Below, piece by piece: positions 1 to 6,369 of a DNA stretch of 8,536 bases. The stretch is from Phycisphaerae bacterium. GTDB taxonomy: Bacteria; Planctomycetota; Phycisphaerae; JAAYCJ01. The stretch's first letter is position 1. Each line of letters starts with the position of its first letter. The DNA is taken from contig JAAZAW010000225.1 of the NCBI GenBank assembly GCA_012514125.1, positions 1 to 8,536 on the forward strand. The letters are read 5' to 3'. Under the pieces are notes generated by a model. It worked only from the letters and a program-made list of their open reading frames with translations. It was not told where the DNA came from and ran no database searches. Position numbers and translations under genes: made by a program.

Positions 1-240
1 CAAAAACAAGACTAACCTTCGAGGCCGGTTTTTGTTCCAACCGTCGCCGTGGTTGATGCTGCGCGCTACAATCCGAATCTTTCAAGAAAAAGGAGTCTCG
101 ACGGTCCTTGTTTTGACCTGCCCCCCCCGAATATCGAAAGACAGCAATTGCCGTGCCGAACAGAATTGGGAGATAGTATAATTCTTCCTGCAAACCAAAT
201 CCAATCTTGGAAAACCAATTTTTTTCGATACAATAAAACC
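1..240. other. leader region upstream of fmt, no gene supported
   Basis: No recognisable gene is found here. A plus-strand frame is open from the window edge to a TAA at about 179-181, and a second frame is open from about position 16 straight into fmt. Neither translation resembles the genes usually found before fmt, such as peptide deformylase or PriA. The tail of an upstream gene may end within the first 15 to 60 bases, but no product can be named. The region contains a run of eight C at 121-128, a perfect TATAAT at 177-182 without a good -35 partner, and the better promoter candidate listed separately. Confidence 0.5.
207..234 (+). promoter_or_regulatory. candidate sigma70-type promoter for fmt-rsmB
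   Basis: TTGGAA at 207-212 (four of six matches to TTGACA) and TACAAT at 229-234 (five of six matches to TATAAT) are separated by 16 nt. Transcription would start at about 240-242, on or next to the first ATG of fmt at 241. Another perfect TATAAT lies at 177-182, but only poor -35 matches stand at suitable distances before it. This is pattern matching only, and Planctomycetes promoter consensus is not well known to me. Confidence 0.4.
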
Positions 241-1239
241 ATGACCGCATTGAAAAAAGACATGAAAATCATATTTTTCGGGACCGGCGACCTTGGCGTG
301 CCAACCCTGAATCGCCTGATCGACCTGGGCCTCGAACCCTTGCTCGTGATCACCGCGCCCGACAAACCCGCAGGCAGGGGCCTTAAGCTTTCTCATTCAC
401 CAATCAAGGAAGTCGCCCTGCATGCCCGGTTGCAAATCTATCAACCCGAAAAAGTCAACGACCCTGAAGTCGTTGATAAGCTTCGACAATACCATGCCGA
501 CATCGGCATCATCATCGCCTATGGCCAAAAAATCGGCTCGGTCCTTATCAATGTCTTCCCGCTCGGGATCATCAACCTCCATGCCTCGTTGCTCCCGAAA
601 TATCGCGGCGCCGCTCCGATCAACTGGGCCATCATCAACGGCGAACAGGAAACAGGCCTCACCGTCATGCAGATCAACGAACAAATCGACGCCGGTCAGG
701 TCCTCAACCAGGTCTCCATGCCCATCGACCCGATGATCCGGGCCGACGAACTTTACACCCAACTCGCCCAACTCGGTCCTGACCTGATGGTCAATACGCT
801 CGAACAAATTCAACATGGCACCATCTCGCCCATGAAACAGGACCCTCAAAAAGTCACCAAAGCGCCCAAACTCTCGAAATCACTGGCGATAATCGACTGG
901 ACCTTGCCCGCGGGAATGATCGTCGACTTCATTCGAGGCCTCTGGCCCTGGCCGGCCGCGACAAGCCATTATCTTTCCGCCTCAGGAAAATCCATCCCCG
1001 TCGCCTTCGCACAAAGCCAGGCCCTTCGCGAAAATCTTCCCGCCCATGTCGAACCGGGCACGATCCTTGACGACTTTACCCTCGCCACCGGCGCCGGAAA
1101 ATTAAAAATCCTCGAAATCAAACCCGCCGGTTCCAAACTGATGACCTGGCAGGATTTCATCAATGGCCGGCGAGTCAAGCCGGGGGATAAATTTGTCTCG
1201 CTTGAAAAAAATATCCATGAAAAAAGCATCTGCCGTTGA
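241..1239 (+). CDS. fmt: methionyl-tRNA formyltransferase
   Basis: This cytoplasmic enzyme transfers the formyl group of 10-formyl-tetrahydrofolate to the amino group of methionyl-tRNA(fMet), making the initiator tRNA. The 332-residue product has the usual Fmt length of about 310-330. The N-terminal formyltransferase domain opens with MKIIFFGTGDLGVPTL. It carries the hallmark NLHASLLPKYRGAAPI, with Asn112 and His114, followed by IDAG with Asp150. These correspond to E. coli Asn106, His108 and Asp144, all with the same offset of 6. The C-terminal domain runs from about residue 210 (PKLSKSLAIIDW) to the end. The start is uncertain: ATG 241 or ATG 262, which begins directly at MKIIFFGT. Neither has a clear Shine-Dalgarno sequence, and a leaderless start at 241 is possible. 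The frame stays open upstream to a GTG at 49, but that stretch has no Fmt similarity. The 3' end overlaps rsmB by 23 nt. Function is certain; the start is not. Confidence 0.96.
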   Translation: MTALKKDMKIIFFGTGDLGVPTLNRLIDLGLEPLLVITAPDKPAGRGLKLSHSPIKEVALHARLQIYQPEKVNDPEVVDKLRQYHADIGIIIAYGQKIGSVLINVFPLGIINLHASLLPKYRGAAPINWAIINGEQETGLTVMQINEQIDAGQVLNQVSMPIDPMIRADELYTQLAQLGPDLMVNTLEQIQHGTISPMKQDPQKVTKAPKLSKSLAIIDWTLPAGMIVDFIRGLWPWPAATSHYLSASGKSIPVAFAQSQALRENLPAHVEPGTILDDFTLATGAGKLKILEIKPAGSKLMTWQDFINGRRVKPGDKFVSLEKNIHEKSICR

Positions 1240-2647
1240 TAAATTCAAAATTGCAACCACAACCGGTCTGCCCGCGCGTTTTCTGGCAACCGAAACGCTT
1301 CTGGATCGCTCGAAAAACATCCTGCCCACCGACCGAATCTGGACACTGGCCGAACGCTACCAAATTCCTGCCCGCGAACGTCCCTTCGCCTTCGATCTGC
1401 TCACCGGCGTTATCAAACGACAAGCAAGCCTGAACCACCTGATCGAAATATTCAGCGGCAGGGCACTAAGGCAAATTTCGCCCGTCCTGCGAACGATTCT
1501 CCAGATCGGACTCGATCAGCTGTTCTTCGAAGACGCCGTCGCCGATTTCGCCGCCGTCGATACCTCCTGTGAGCTTACCCGTTGCTATCTGGGCCGACGT
1601 CCCGTTGCTTTCGTCAACGCAATCCTGCGAAAAATTCAGCGTGCCCTCCAAACCCGCAACGTGCCGGTAACCCCGGCAAACGCCCAACGCGTCCTTCCGG
1701 TTCATCTGGACCTGGGCATCGAATTCAATCAGCCCATCCTGCCTTCGCCCGACAATCCGGTAGACTATCTGTCGCTGGCTTATTCATTTCCGGCCTGGCT
1801 GATCAAACGCTGGCTTCAACGCTGGACCTTTCATGATTTAAAACCGATTCTCGCCGCCGCCAACGCTCGTCCCTCGTTGATCGTGCGCCCCAATCCATTG
1901 AAAATTTCTCTCGAAGGACTAGCCGAACTCCTGACCGCGGAATCCTGCAAAATCAGAATCCTGCCCGACGATGGGGCGATCCTGTTGCTCGAACATCCGC
2001 CGATTTCCCAACTCGATGCCTTCGCTCAGGGCTTCTTTCAGGTTCAGGACGTTACCGCCATGGCGTTGGCCAAAAAACTTGATGTCAAACCCGGCATGAA
2101 AATTCTCGACCTCTGCGCAGGTCTGGGAACCAAAACCACCCAGCTTGCGGAACTCAGCGGAGATCGCGCCCAAATCGTCGCCAGCGATCTGTCGCCGGCG
2201 AAACTCGAAAAATTAGAGCAAAATGCCGCTCGTCTGGGGCTAAAATCCATAAAGACAGTCCCGCTCGAAGACGTCGGCCAAGGCTTTGATGTGGTGGTCC
2301 TTGATGTTCCCTGCACCAACACAGGCGTCTTTGACCGCAGGCCCGAAGCTCGCTGGCGAATCCGGGAAAGCGATTTTCAAACGTTTACCACATTAAGCCT
2401 TGAATTATTAACAAAAAGTATAAATTACATTAAGCCAACAGGGCAAATCGCCTTCAGCACCTGCTCCATTGACGAAGAAGAAAACACGCAACTCATCCAT
2501 AAATTCTGTAAGGAGAAAAACTTTATCCTCCAAAACGAACACCTGCAATTGCCGAAAATCGATCCAGACACCCATCGGGTCGTCCAGACTGGCGGCTATC
2601 GTGCTTTTCTTTTCAAGAGCCGAAACAAAAATGACGATAAAAAATAA
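1217..2647 (+). CDS. rsmB: 16S rRNA (cytosine(967)-C5)-methyltransferase RsmB
   Basis: RsmB (Sun/Fmu) methylates C967 of 16S rRNA using S-adenosylmethionine. The 476-residue product has the two-part RsmB layout. An N-terminal NusB-like helical domain covers about residues 10-160, ending in the family-typical FVNAILRKIQR. A C-terminal Rossmann methyltransferase follows, with FQVQD near residue 278. Motif I is DLCAGLGTKTTQL from Asp298, motif IV is DVPCTNTG with Cys366, and motif VI is STCS with Cys416. The two cysteines are 50 residues apart, as in E. coli RsmB (C325 and C375): one is the nucleophile and the other helps release product. Motif I departs from the usual CAAPGGKT by having GLGT, but keeps the glycine-rich shape. 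ATG 1217 was chosen because the extra residues from the alternative ATG 1163 are only the second frame of fmt. The 23-nt overlap with fmt suggests coupled translation, and no Shine-Dalgarno sequence is evident. Confidence 0.95.
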   Translation: MKKASAVDKFKIATTTGLPARFLATETLLDRSKNILPTDRIWTLAERYQIPARERPFAFDLLTGVIKRQASLNHLIEIFSGRALRQISPVLRTILQIGLDQLFFEDAVADFAAVDTSCELTRCYLGRRPVAFVNAILRKIQRALQTRNVPVTPANAQRVLPVHLDLGIEFNQPILPSPDNPVDYLSLAYSFPAWLIKRWLQRWTFHDLKPILAAANARPSLIVRPNPLKISLEGLAELLTAESCKIRILPDDGAILLLEHPPISQLDAFAQGFFQVQDVTAMALAKKLDVKPGMKILDLCAGLGTKTTQLAELSGDRAQIVASDLSPAKLEKLEQNAARLGLKSIKTVPLEDVGQGFDVVVLDVPCTNTGVFDRRPEARWRIRESDFQTFTTLSLELLTKSINYIKPTGQIAFSTCSIDEEENTQLIHKFCKEKNFILQNEHLQLPKIDPDTHRVVQTGGYRAFLFKSRNKNDDKK

Positions 2648-2672
2648 ATGAAGGTCCAATAATTTCTTATTG

Positions 2673-2678
2673 AAGGAG
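2673..2678 (+). promoter_or_regulatory. Shine-Dalgarno site of the small lipoprotein gene
   Basis: AAGGAG stands 8 nt before ATG 2687. It is the best ribosome binding site in the window and a main reason to accept the very short reading frame that follows. Confidence 0.7.
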
Positions 2679-2686
2679 CGAAAAAG

Positions 2687-2842
2687 ATGCGTATGACTCT
2701 GAAATTGACTATGGTTTTACTGGCAGTGGTGATTACCGGCTGTAATGAAGAATTCACGGATGCACTATTGCAGGGCGCCGGACCGGTCGTTACCGATGCC
2801 ATCAATGCGCTGATAGCGTCGTTACTTCCTGCCGCAGGCTAA
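2687..2842 (+). CDS. small predicted lipoprotein (51 aa), function unknown
   Basis: I do not recognise a family for this 51-residue protein. The N-terminus has two basic residues (Arg2 and Lys6) and a hydrophobic stretch (residues 7-17). It ends in the lipobox ITGC, with Cys19 predicted to be lipidated after signal peptidase II cleavage. The mature peptide would be only about 33 residues. It starts NEEFTDALLQG and ends in a hydrophobic, Ala/Leu-rich helix-like tail (VTDAINALIASLLPAAG) that could lie on or in a membrane. A strong AAGGAG ribosome binding site 8 nt upstream and a textbook terminator 16 nt downstream argue for a real gene. It starts 39 nt after rsmB and may be read from the fmt-rsmB transcript. 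The role may concern the cell envelope, but that is inferred from the lipobox alone. Confidence 0.72.
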   Translation: MRMTLKLTMVLLAVVITGCNEEFTDALLQGAGPVVTDAINALIASLLPAAG

Positions 2843-2858
2843 ATAAATAAACTATAGT

Positions 2859-2903
2859 AAAAATTGAAAAGCGACATTGTTCGCTTTTCAATTTTTTATT
2901 TTT
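2859..2903. terminator. bidirectional rho-independent terminator between convergent genes
   Basis: The arms at 2859-2874 and 2881-2896 form a perfect 16-bp stem around the 6-nt loop CATTGT. Its top is GC-containing (GCGA/TCGC) and its base is A/T-rich. On the plus strand it runs into TTTTTTATTTTT, and on the minus strand the stem ends in TTTTTACTA. It lies between the stop of the small lipoprotein gene (2842) and the stop of the minus-strand TIGR03790 gene (2933), so it can end transcription arriving from either side. Confidence 0.9.
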
Positions 2904-2932
2904 ACACTGGCTTGCTTAAATTATAATGTACA

Positions 2933-4591
2933 CTAATTAATAAGCAACGCAGGCAAATTTTTAAGTTCAATTTCCTCTTCCCGAATCTGCGGATTTTTCT
3001 TGAAAGGGCGGTAGAGGGGGTCGGCGACGGGGATGATTTGCCAAGACAAATATCGGTTGGTTTTATAAAAAACTTCCACAAACGTGTAATTTCCGGTCAA
3101 AAGTAACCCAAAAAACTCACTTGGCAGCGGAAAAGCATCCAAATAAGGCTCGTTGACGGCGCCGAGGGTGGCGGCGATTCCGTTTTTGATCATGTTTTGG
3201 ACCCACTCGGTGCTGTTTGGTTTTTTGAGCGAGGTGGCTTCGAAGCTGGCGATGTGATAGCCTACGGAACCCGGGACAAAGGTGCATGAGGGAATGTATT
3301 TTCGTAAGCTATACCAACCACAATAGAGGGCGGTGTCGGGACAGGTGTCGGGTTTGAAAAGCTCCGAATTGTCGTCAAGTATAACTGGTATTTCAGTATT
3401 GATTTTAATGGTCTGAGCCAGGTCGCGGAGGTTCTGGTCGTAGACGTAGAAGCCGTCTTTTTTGGTGATGCCTCTGGCGTCGATATAGAATTTTCCGGTG
3501 AGTCCCTGGGATTCGGCGGCGATGCTATCGCGAATAATTCTTTTTACGGAATCGGCATCAGGACCATCGAGTCGCGCGACCATGAGGACGGGCTGTTTCT
3601 GGTTGACGATAGCGGGGTGATTGGCCAGTCGAGGGTTGAGGGGGTTTGGAAGTCTTCCGGCGCGGGGGTAATTTTCCCACAGGACGAGGCTTAGTTCGCT
3701 GTCGACTGCGGCGGCGGAATCTTTCTGGTTCAGGGCGGCGAAATCTTCGTAGATGGTTTTGAGTTTGAGGACCAGTCCGCCGATTTCTTCGGCGAGGGCG
3801 TAGGATTTGTCAATATCCCGATTTTCGGGTGGGATTTGAAGGAGTGTCTGGAGTTCGGCTTGTTGTTTTTTGATTTGTTCTTCGAGTTTTTGTCCTTCGA
3901 GGGGGCGTTGGGCTTTTAAGCCTGCGATGAAGGCGGATTGTCCTTCAATGGCGAGTCTGATCCGACCGAAGTCGTTGGCTCGGGTATCGCGATCGACGGG
4001 GTCCTTGATCGCTTGGAGTTCGGGAATAATGACGCGGTAATAGCCCTCAATTTTTTGAGCGATTTTCGGGAGTTGCGTCTTGAAGGAATCGGGCGCTTGG
4101 GTTTGAGGTTGAGTTGACGGCAGGGCGTCTGCAACGCCGGCCATCTGTTCGAGTTTGTCGATTTGAGTATTGAGTTGCGAAAGAGTTTCATTGTAATGGG
4201 TTTGAACGTTTTGTGAGATTTTTCTCTGGGCGGCGGTGGGGCGTGCCTGTGCGATTTTCAGGGGGACGCCATACATTGTGAGCAGGACGCGGATTTTGTT
4301 TTCGAGTTTTTGCTGCCGGAGAAAACTTCGGATGGGTTTGGCGATTTTTGTTTCATATTGATCGAAGCTGATCTGTTCCTGAGTGGGCAGATCGAGTGGT
4401 AGAATGTTTCTAGGGGAGATTTTTCGTTCTTTTGCGTAAAATTTGGCGAGGTCCATGGAATCGAAGTGTTTTGTATTCGCGATAATCAGGACCTGTTCGG
4501 GGGTGATCGGCGCAGAGTCGGTCTGTGCGTTTGCAAGATGCGTCGATAGGGCGAGAACGATTATTGTCAGTGCGATGAGGATTTTTTTCAT
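2933..4591 (-). CDS. TIGR03790 family exported protein
   Basis: This 552-residue protein matches the uncharacterised TIGR03790 family as I remember it. A Sec signal peptide (residues 1-22, ANA before Gln23) predicts export. The N-terminal family block (about 33-113) includes VLIIANTKHFDSMDLAKFYA, RNILPLDLPT and MYGVPLKI. The C-terminal block (about 296-530) includes PVLMVARLDGP (335-344), ALYCGWYS (421-428), GYHIASFEA (444-452), GAVNEPY (477-483) and ADPLYRPF (523-530). Between them, about residues 118-295 are rich in Gln, Glu, Lys and Leu and look helical or coiled-coil. The family is described as occurring mainly in species with exosortase/PEP-CTERM protein sorting. No PEP-CTERM tail or membrane anchor is seen here. 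The start ATG shares an ATGA with the hisB stop, so translation is probably coupled; a weak AAGG lies 6 nt before it. The role is unknown, and nothing in the sequence ties it to histidine synthesis apart from position. Confidence 0.85.
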   Translation of the reverse strand: MKKILIALTIIVLALSTHLANAQTDSAPITPEQVLIIANTKHFDSMDLAKFYAKERKISPRNILPLDLPTQEQISFDQYETKIAKPIRSFLRQQKLENKIRVLLTMYGVPLKIAQARPTAAQRKISQNVQTHYNETLSQLNTQIDKLEQMAGVADALPSTQPQTQAPDSFKTQLPKIAQKIEGYYRVIIPELQAIKDPVDRDTRANDFGRIRLAIEGQSAFIAGLKAQRPLEGQKLEEQIKKQQAELQTLLQIPPENRDIDKSYALAEEIGGLVLKLKTIYEDFAALNQKDSAAAVDSELSLVLWENYPRAGRLPNPLNPRLANHPAIVNQKQPVLMVARLDGPDADSVKRIIRDSIAAESQGLTGKFYIDARGITKKDGFYVYDQNLRDLAQTIKINTEIPVILDDNSELFKPDTCPDTALYCGWYSLRKYIPSCTFVPGSVGYHIASFEATSLKKPNSTEWVQNMIKNGIAATLGAVNEPYLDAFPLPSEFFGLLLTGNYTFVEVFYKTNRYLSWQIIPVADPLYRPFKKNPQIREEEIELKNLPALLIN

Positions 4592-5175
4592 AATGAACCT
4601 TTTGTACTTGGGACTTCGCCTGCGGGGTCGATGATTCGTGTGGCATCACCGAGTGCCTGCGCGGCGGATTTGAAGATGGCTTCGGCGATGTGATGCGAAT
4701 TTCGGCCATAGGGGACGTTGATGTGCAGCGTGAGTCCTGCGGTATTGACGACGGCGTGGAAGAATTCCTGAATCAGCTGGACATCGAAGTCGCCGATTTT
4801 GTCGGTTGAAAATTGGGTATTGAAAACGAGTGTGGGTCGGCCTGAGATATCGACGGCGACGTTGGCGAGGGTTTCATCCATCGGCACGGACGCGTTTGCG
4901 AATCGTTTGAGTCCGGCTTTGTCGCCGAGGGAATCTTTGAGGGCGGCGCCGATGCACAGGCCTACATCTTCGACGGTGTGATGATAATCGACCTGAAGGT
5001 CTCCGGAGGCTTTGACGGACAGGTCCCATCGGCTATGTTTGGCGAGATGGGTGAGCATGTGATCGAAGAAGCCTATGCCGGTTTGGATTTCGGAGTCGCC
5101 GCGGCCGTCGAGGTTCAGGGAAAGCTCGATTGTGGTTTCGCGTGTGTGACGTTTGATTTTTGCTGTGCGGTCCAT
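4588..5175 (-). CDS. hisB: imidazoleglycerol-phosphate dehydratase
   Basis: HisB dehydrates imidazole glycerol phosphate to imidazole acetol phosphate, the substrate of HisC. The 195-residue length fits a monofunctional dehydratase; the phosphatase domain fused to it in E. coli is absent. The paired metal-binding motifs of this duplicated fold are present: FDHMLTHLAKH (37-47) and HHTVED (65-70) in the first half, EFFHAV (137-142) and GRNSHHIAEA (157-166) in the second. GGAG at 5181-5184 stands 5 nt before the ATG and supports this start. The gene follows hisC after an unusual 134-nt gap and overlaps the next gene by 4 nt (ATGA). It acts in the cytoplasm. Confidence 0.97.
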   Translation of the reverse strand: MDRTAKIKRHTRETTIELSLNLDGRGDSEIQTGIGFFDHMLTHLAKHSRWDLSVKASGDLQVDYHHTVEDVGLCIGAALKDSLGDKAGLKRFANASVPMDETLANVAVDISGRPTLVFNTQFSTDKIGDFDVQLIQEFFHAVVNTAGLTLHINVPYGRNSHHIAEAIFKSAAQALGDATRIIDPAGEVPSTKGSL

Positions 5176-5202
5176 GTTGGCTCCAATGGGTTAAGATAGT
5201 TA

Positions 5203-5231
5203 GTTGGAAGTTTTAAGATTCCGATTCCAAC
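5203..5231. repeat. 7-bp inverted repeat upstream of hisB
   Basis: GTTGGAA (5203-5209) and TTCCAAC (5225-5231) are perfect inverted copies 15 nt apart. They end 27 nt before the hisB start codon and so lie in its leader. Confidence 0.5.
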
Positions 5232-5252
5232 GGGTATCCATTTCAACTTTTT

Positions 5253-5277
5253 GTGGATTTTATGAATGAAAATCCAC
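5253..5277. repeat. 9-bp perfect inverted repeat in the hisC-hisB gap
   Basis: GTGGATTTT (5253-5261) and AAAATCCAC (5269-5277) pair perfectly around a 7-nt loop. In the his mRNA this gives a hairpin followed by an A-rich run rather than a U-run. Confidence 0.7.
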
Positions 5278-5309
5278 CTTGCATTACCTCATTATACTCT
5301 AGATTATAT

Positions 5310-6365
5310 CTATTGGGGTATGATGCGTTTTAAATTTTCAATTAGTTTACGATTTTCCGCGGGTTTGCCGATTGAGATTCTTAGACCGTTGCTCAGGCCC
5401 CGCTTGTCGAAATATCGGACTAAAATGCCGTCGGACTTGAGCTGTTGATAGATTAATTTAGCATTTTGTTTTTTGGGGACGACGGCCCAGATGAAATTTG
5501 TCTGCGAATCCTGAACGGTGAAGTTGAGAGATCGGAGTTGAGCTGTGAGCCAATTTCGCTGGGCGATGATTTTTTCGACGTTTGCTTTGAGGTATTTTTG
5601 ATCGCGAATGGCTTGGGTGGCGAGATGAATTGAAATCGCGTCGCAGTTGTATGAATCTTTGACTTTGAGCAGATCGGTGATGATTTGTTTTGATGCGAAA
5701 GCGAAGCCGAAACGCAGGCCCGCGAGGCTGTAGCTTTTGGAGAGAGTTCGCATGACGAGGAGGTTGGGCAAGCGTTTTGCCAGATCGAGGCAATTGGATT
5801 GTGCGAAATCGGCGTAGGCTTCATCGACGACGACGAGGCCTTTGATTTTTTTGGCGAAGGTTTCGATTCTGGCGGGCGGGATGAGGGTTCCGCTCGGTGC
5901 GTTTGGATTGGCGATGAAGAAGACACGTGCGTTGATTTTTTCGAGTTTTTCAGGCAGGTCGAAATTTTCGTCGAAGGGGAGTTCGACGACTTTCGCTTCC
6001 TGCATTTGCGCCTGGCAGGGATAGTAGGAGTATGTGGGTATGGGCCAGGCGACGGTATCGCCGGGGCCGACGAAGGTGCGAAAGATCATGGCGATGATTT
6101 CGTCGGAGCCGTTGCCCGTGATGATTTGATCGGGATCGATCTGAAAGATATTTGACGCTTCGAGCCTGAAGGTGTCGGCAAGCGGTTGAGGATATTTTCG
6201 GAGCACTTCGGGGTTGAAGGTGCACAGGGCTTTTTGGACACCCGGAGCGGGCGGATAGGGATTTTCGTTGGTGTTGAGTTTGATAATTTTTTCGCCGGGT
6301 CGAGGCTGTTCTCCGGGGACGTAGGCGCTGAGTTTGTTGATTGATTTTCTTGCATATTTTGACAT
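5310..6365 (-). CDS. hisC: histidinol-phosphate aminotransferase
   Basis: HisC is a pyridoxal-phosphate enzyme that transfers an amino group from glutamate to imidazole acetol phosphate, giving L-histidinol phosphate. The 351-residue product has the family's usual length and fold-type I aminotransferase motifs in order: NENP (33-36), GNGSDEII (84-91, cofactor phosphate binding), NPNAPSGT (153-160), DEAYADF (181-187, with Asp181 facing the pyridine nitrogen) and SKSYSLAGLRFG (209-220). Lys210 is the predicted Schiff-base lysine, and the C-terminal RISIGKPAEN carries the substrate-binding arginine. The ATG is preceded by GGAG (6373-6376) at 7 nt, inside the end of hisD. The hisD stop lies only 4 nt before the start, so the genes are co-transcribed. 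Position and motifs agree, so a different aminotransferase specificity is unlikely. Confidence 0.96.
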   Translation of the reverse strand: MSKYARKSINKLSAYVPGEQPRPGEKIIKLNTNENPYPPAPGVQKALCTFNPEVLRKYPQPLADTFRLEASNIFQIDPDQIITGNGSDEIIAMIFRTFVGPGDTVAWPIPTYSYYPCQAQMQEAKVVELPFDENFDLPEKLEKINARVFFIANPNAPSGTLIPPARIETFAKKIKGLVVVDEAYADFAQSNCLDLAKRLPNLLVMRTLSKSYSLAGLRFGFAFASKQIITDLLKVKDSYNCDAISIHLATQAIRDQKYLKANVEKIIAQRNWLTAQLRSLNFTVQDSQTNFIWAVVPKKQNAKLIYQQLKSDGILVRYFDKRGLSNGLRISIGKPAENRKLIENLKRIIPQ

Positions 6366-6369
6366 TGAA

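Larger units (their letters stand above)
5176..5309 (-). promoter_or_regulatory. structured hisC-hisB intergenic region
   Basis: This is the only sizeable gap in an otherwise tight operon. On the transcribed (minus) strand, from hisC to hisB, it holds two perfect TATAAT hexamers (5308-5303 and 5296-5291) with no good -35 partner. A 9-bp inverted repeat (5253-5277) and a 7-bp inverted repeat (5203-5231) follow, and then the hisB ribosome binding site. Neither hairpin is followed by a T tract, so they are poor terminators. An internal promoter or an RNA processing or stability element is possible. No coding potential is seen apart from a 13-codon frame that I reject. Confidence 0.35.

Noticed and set aside
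49..240. In-frame N-terminal extension of fmt from GTG 49
   Set aside because: The extra 64 residues show no Fmt similarity, lack a ribosome binding site and run across promoter-like sequence; Fmt proteins begin close to MKIIFFGT.
397..849. 150-codon minus-strand frame within fmt
   Set aside because: It is the antisense shadow of fmt, with Asp/Gly-rich biased composition and no domain; fmt is unmistakable on the other strand.
1163..1216. Earlier ATG for rsmB
   Set aside because: It would add 18 residues that are only the alternative frame of the conserved fmt 3' end; the 1217 start gives normal RsmB length.
2596..2805. Minus-strand 69-codon frame opposite the lipoprotein gene
   Set aside because: It overlaps rsmB's end and the lipoprotein gene, and has no ribosome binding site or motif; the plus-strand lipoprotein has much better signals.
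5243..5284. 13-codon minus-strand frame in the hisC-hisB gap as a his leader peptide
   Set aside because: It contains no histidine codon, its purine-rich upstream element is only 2 nt from the ATG, and no terminator/antiterminator pair follows.
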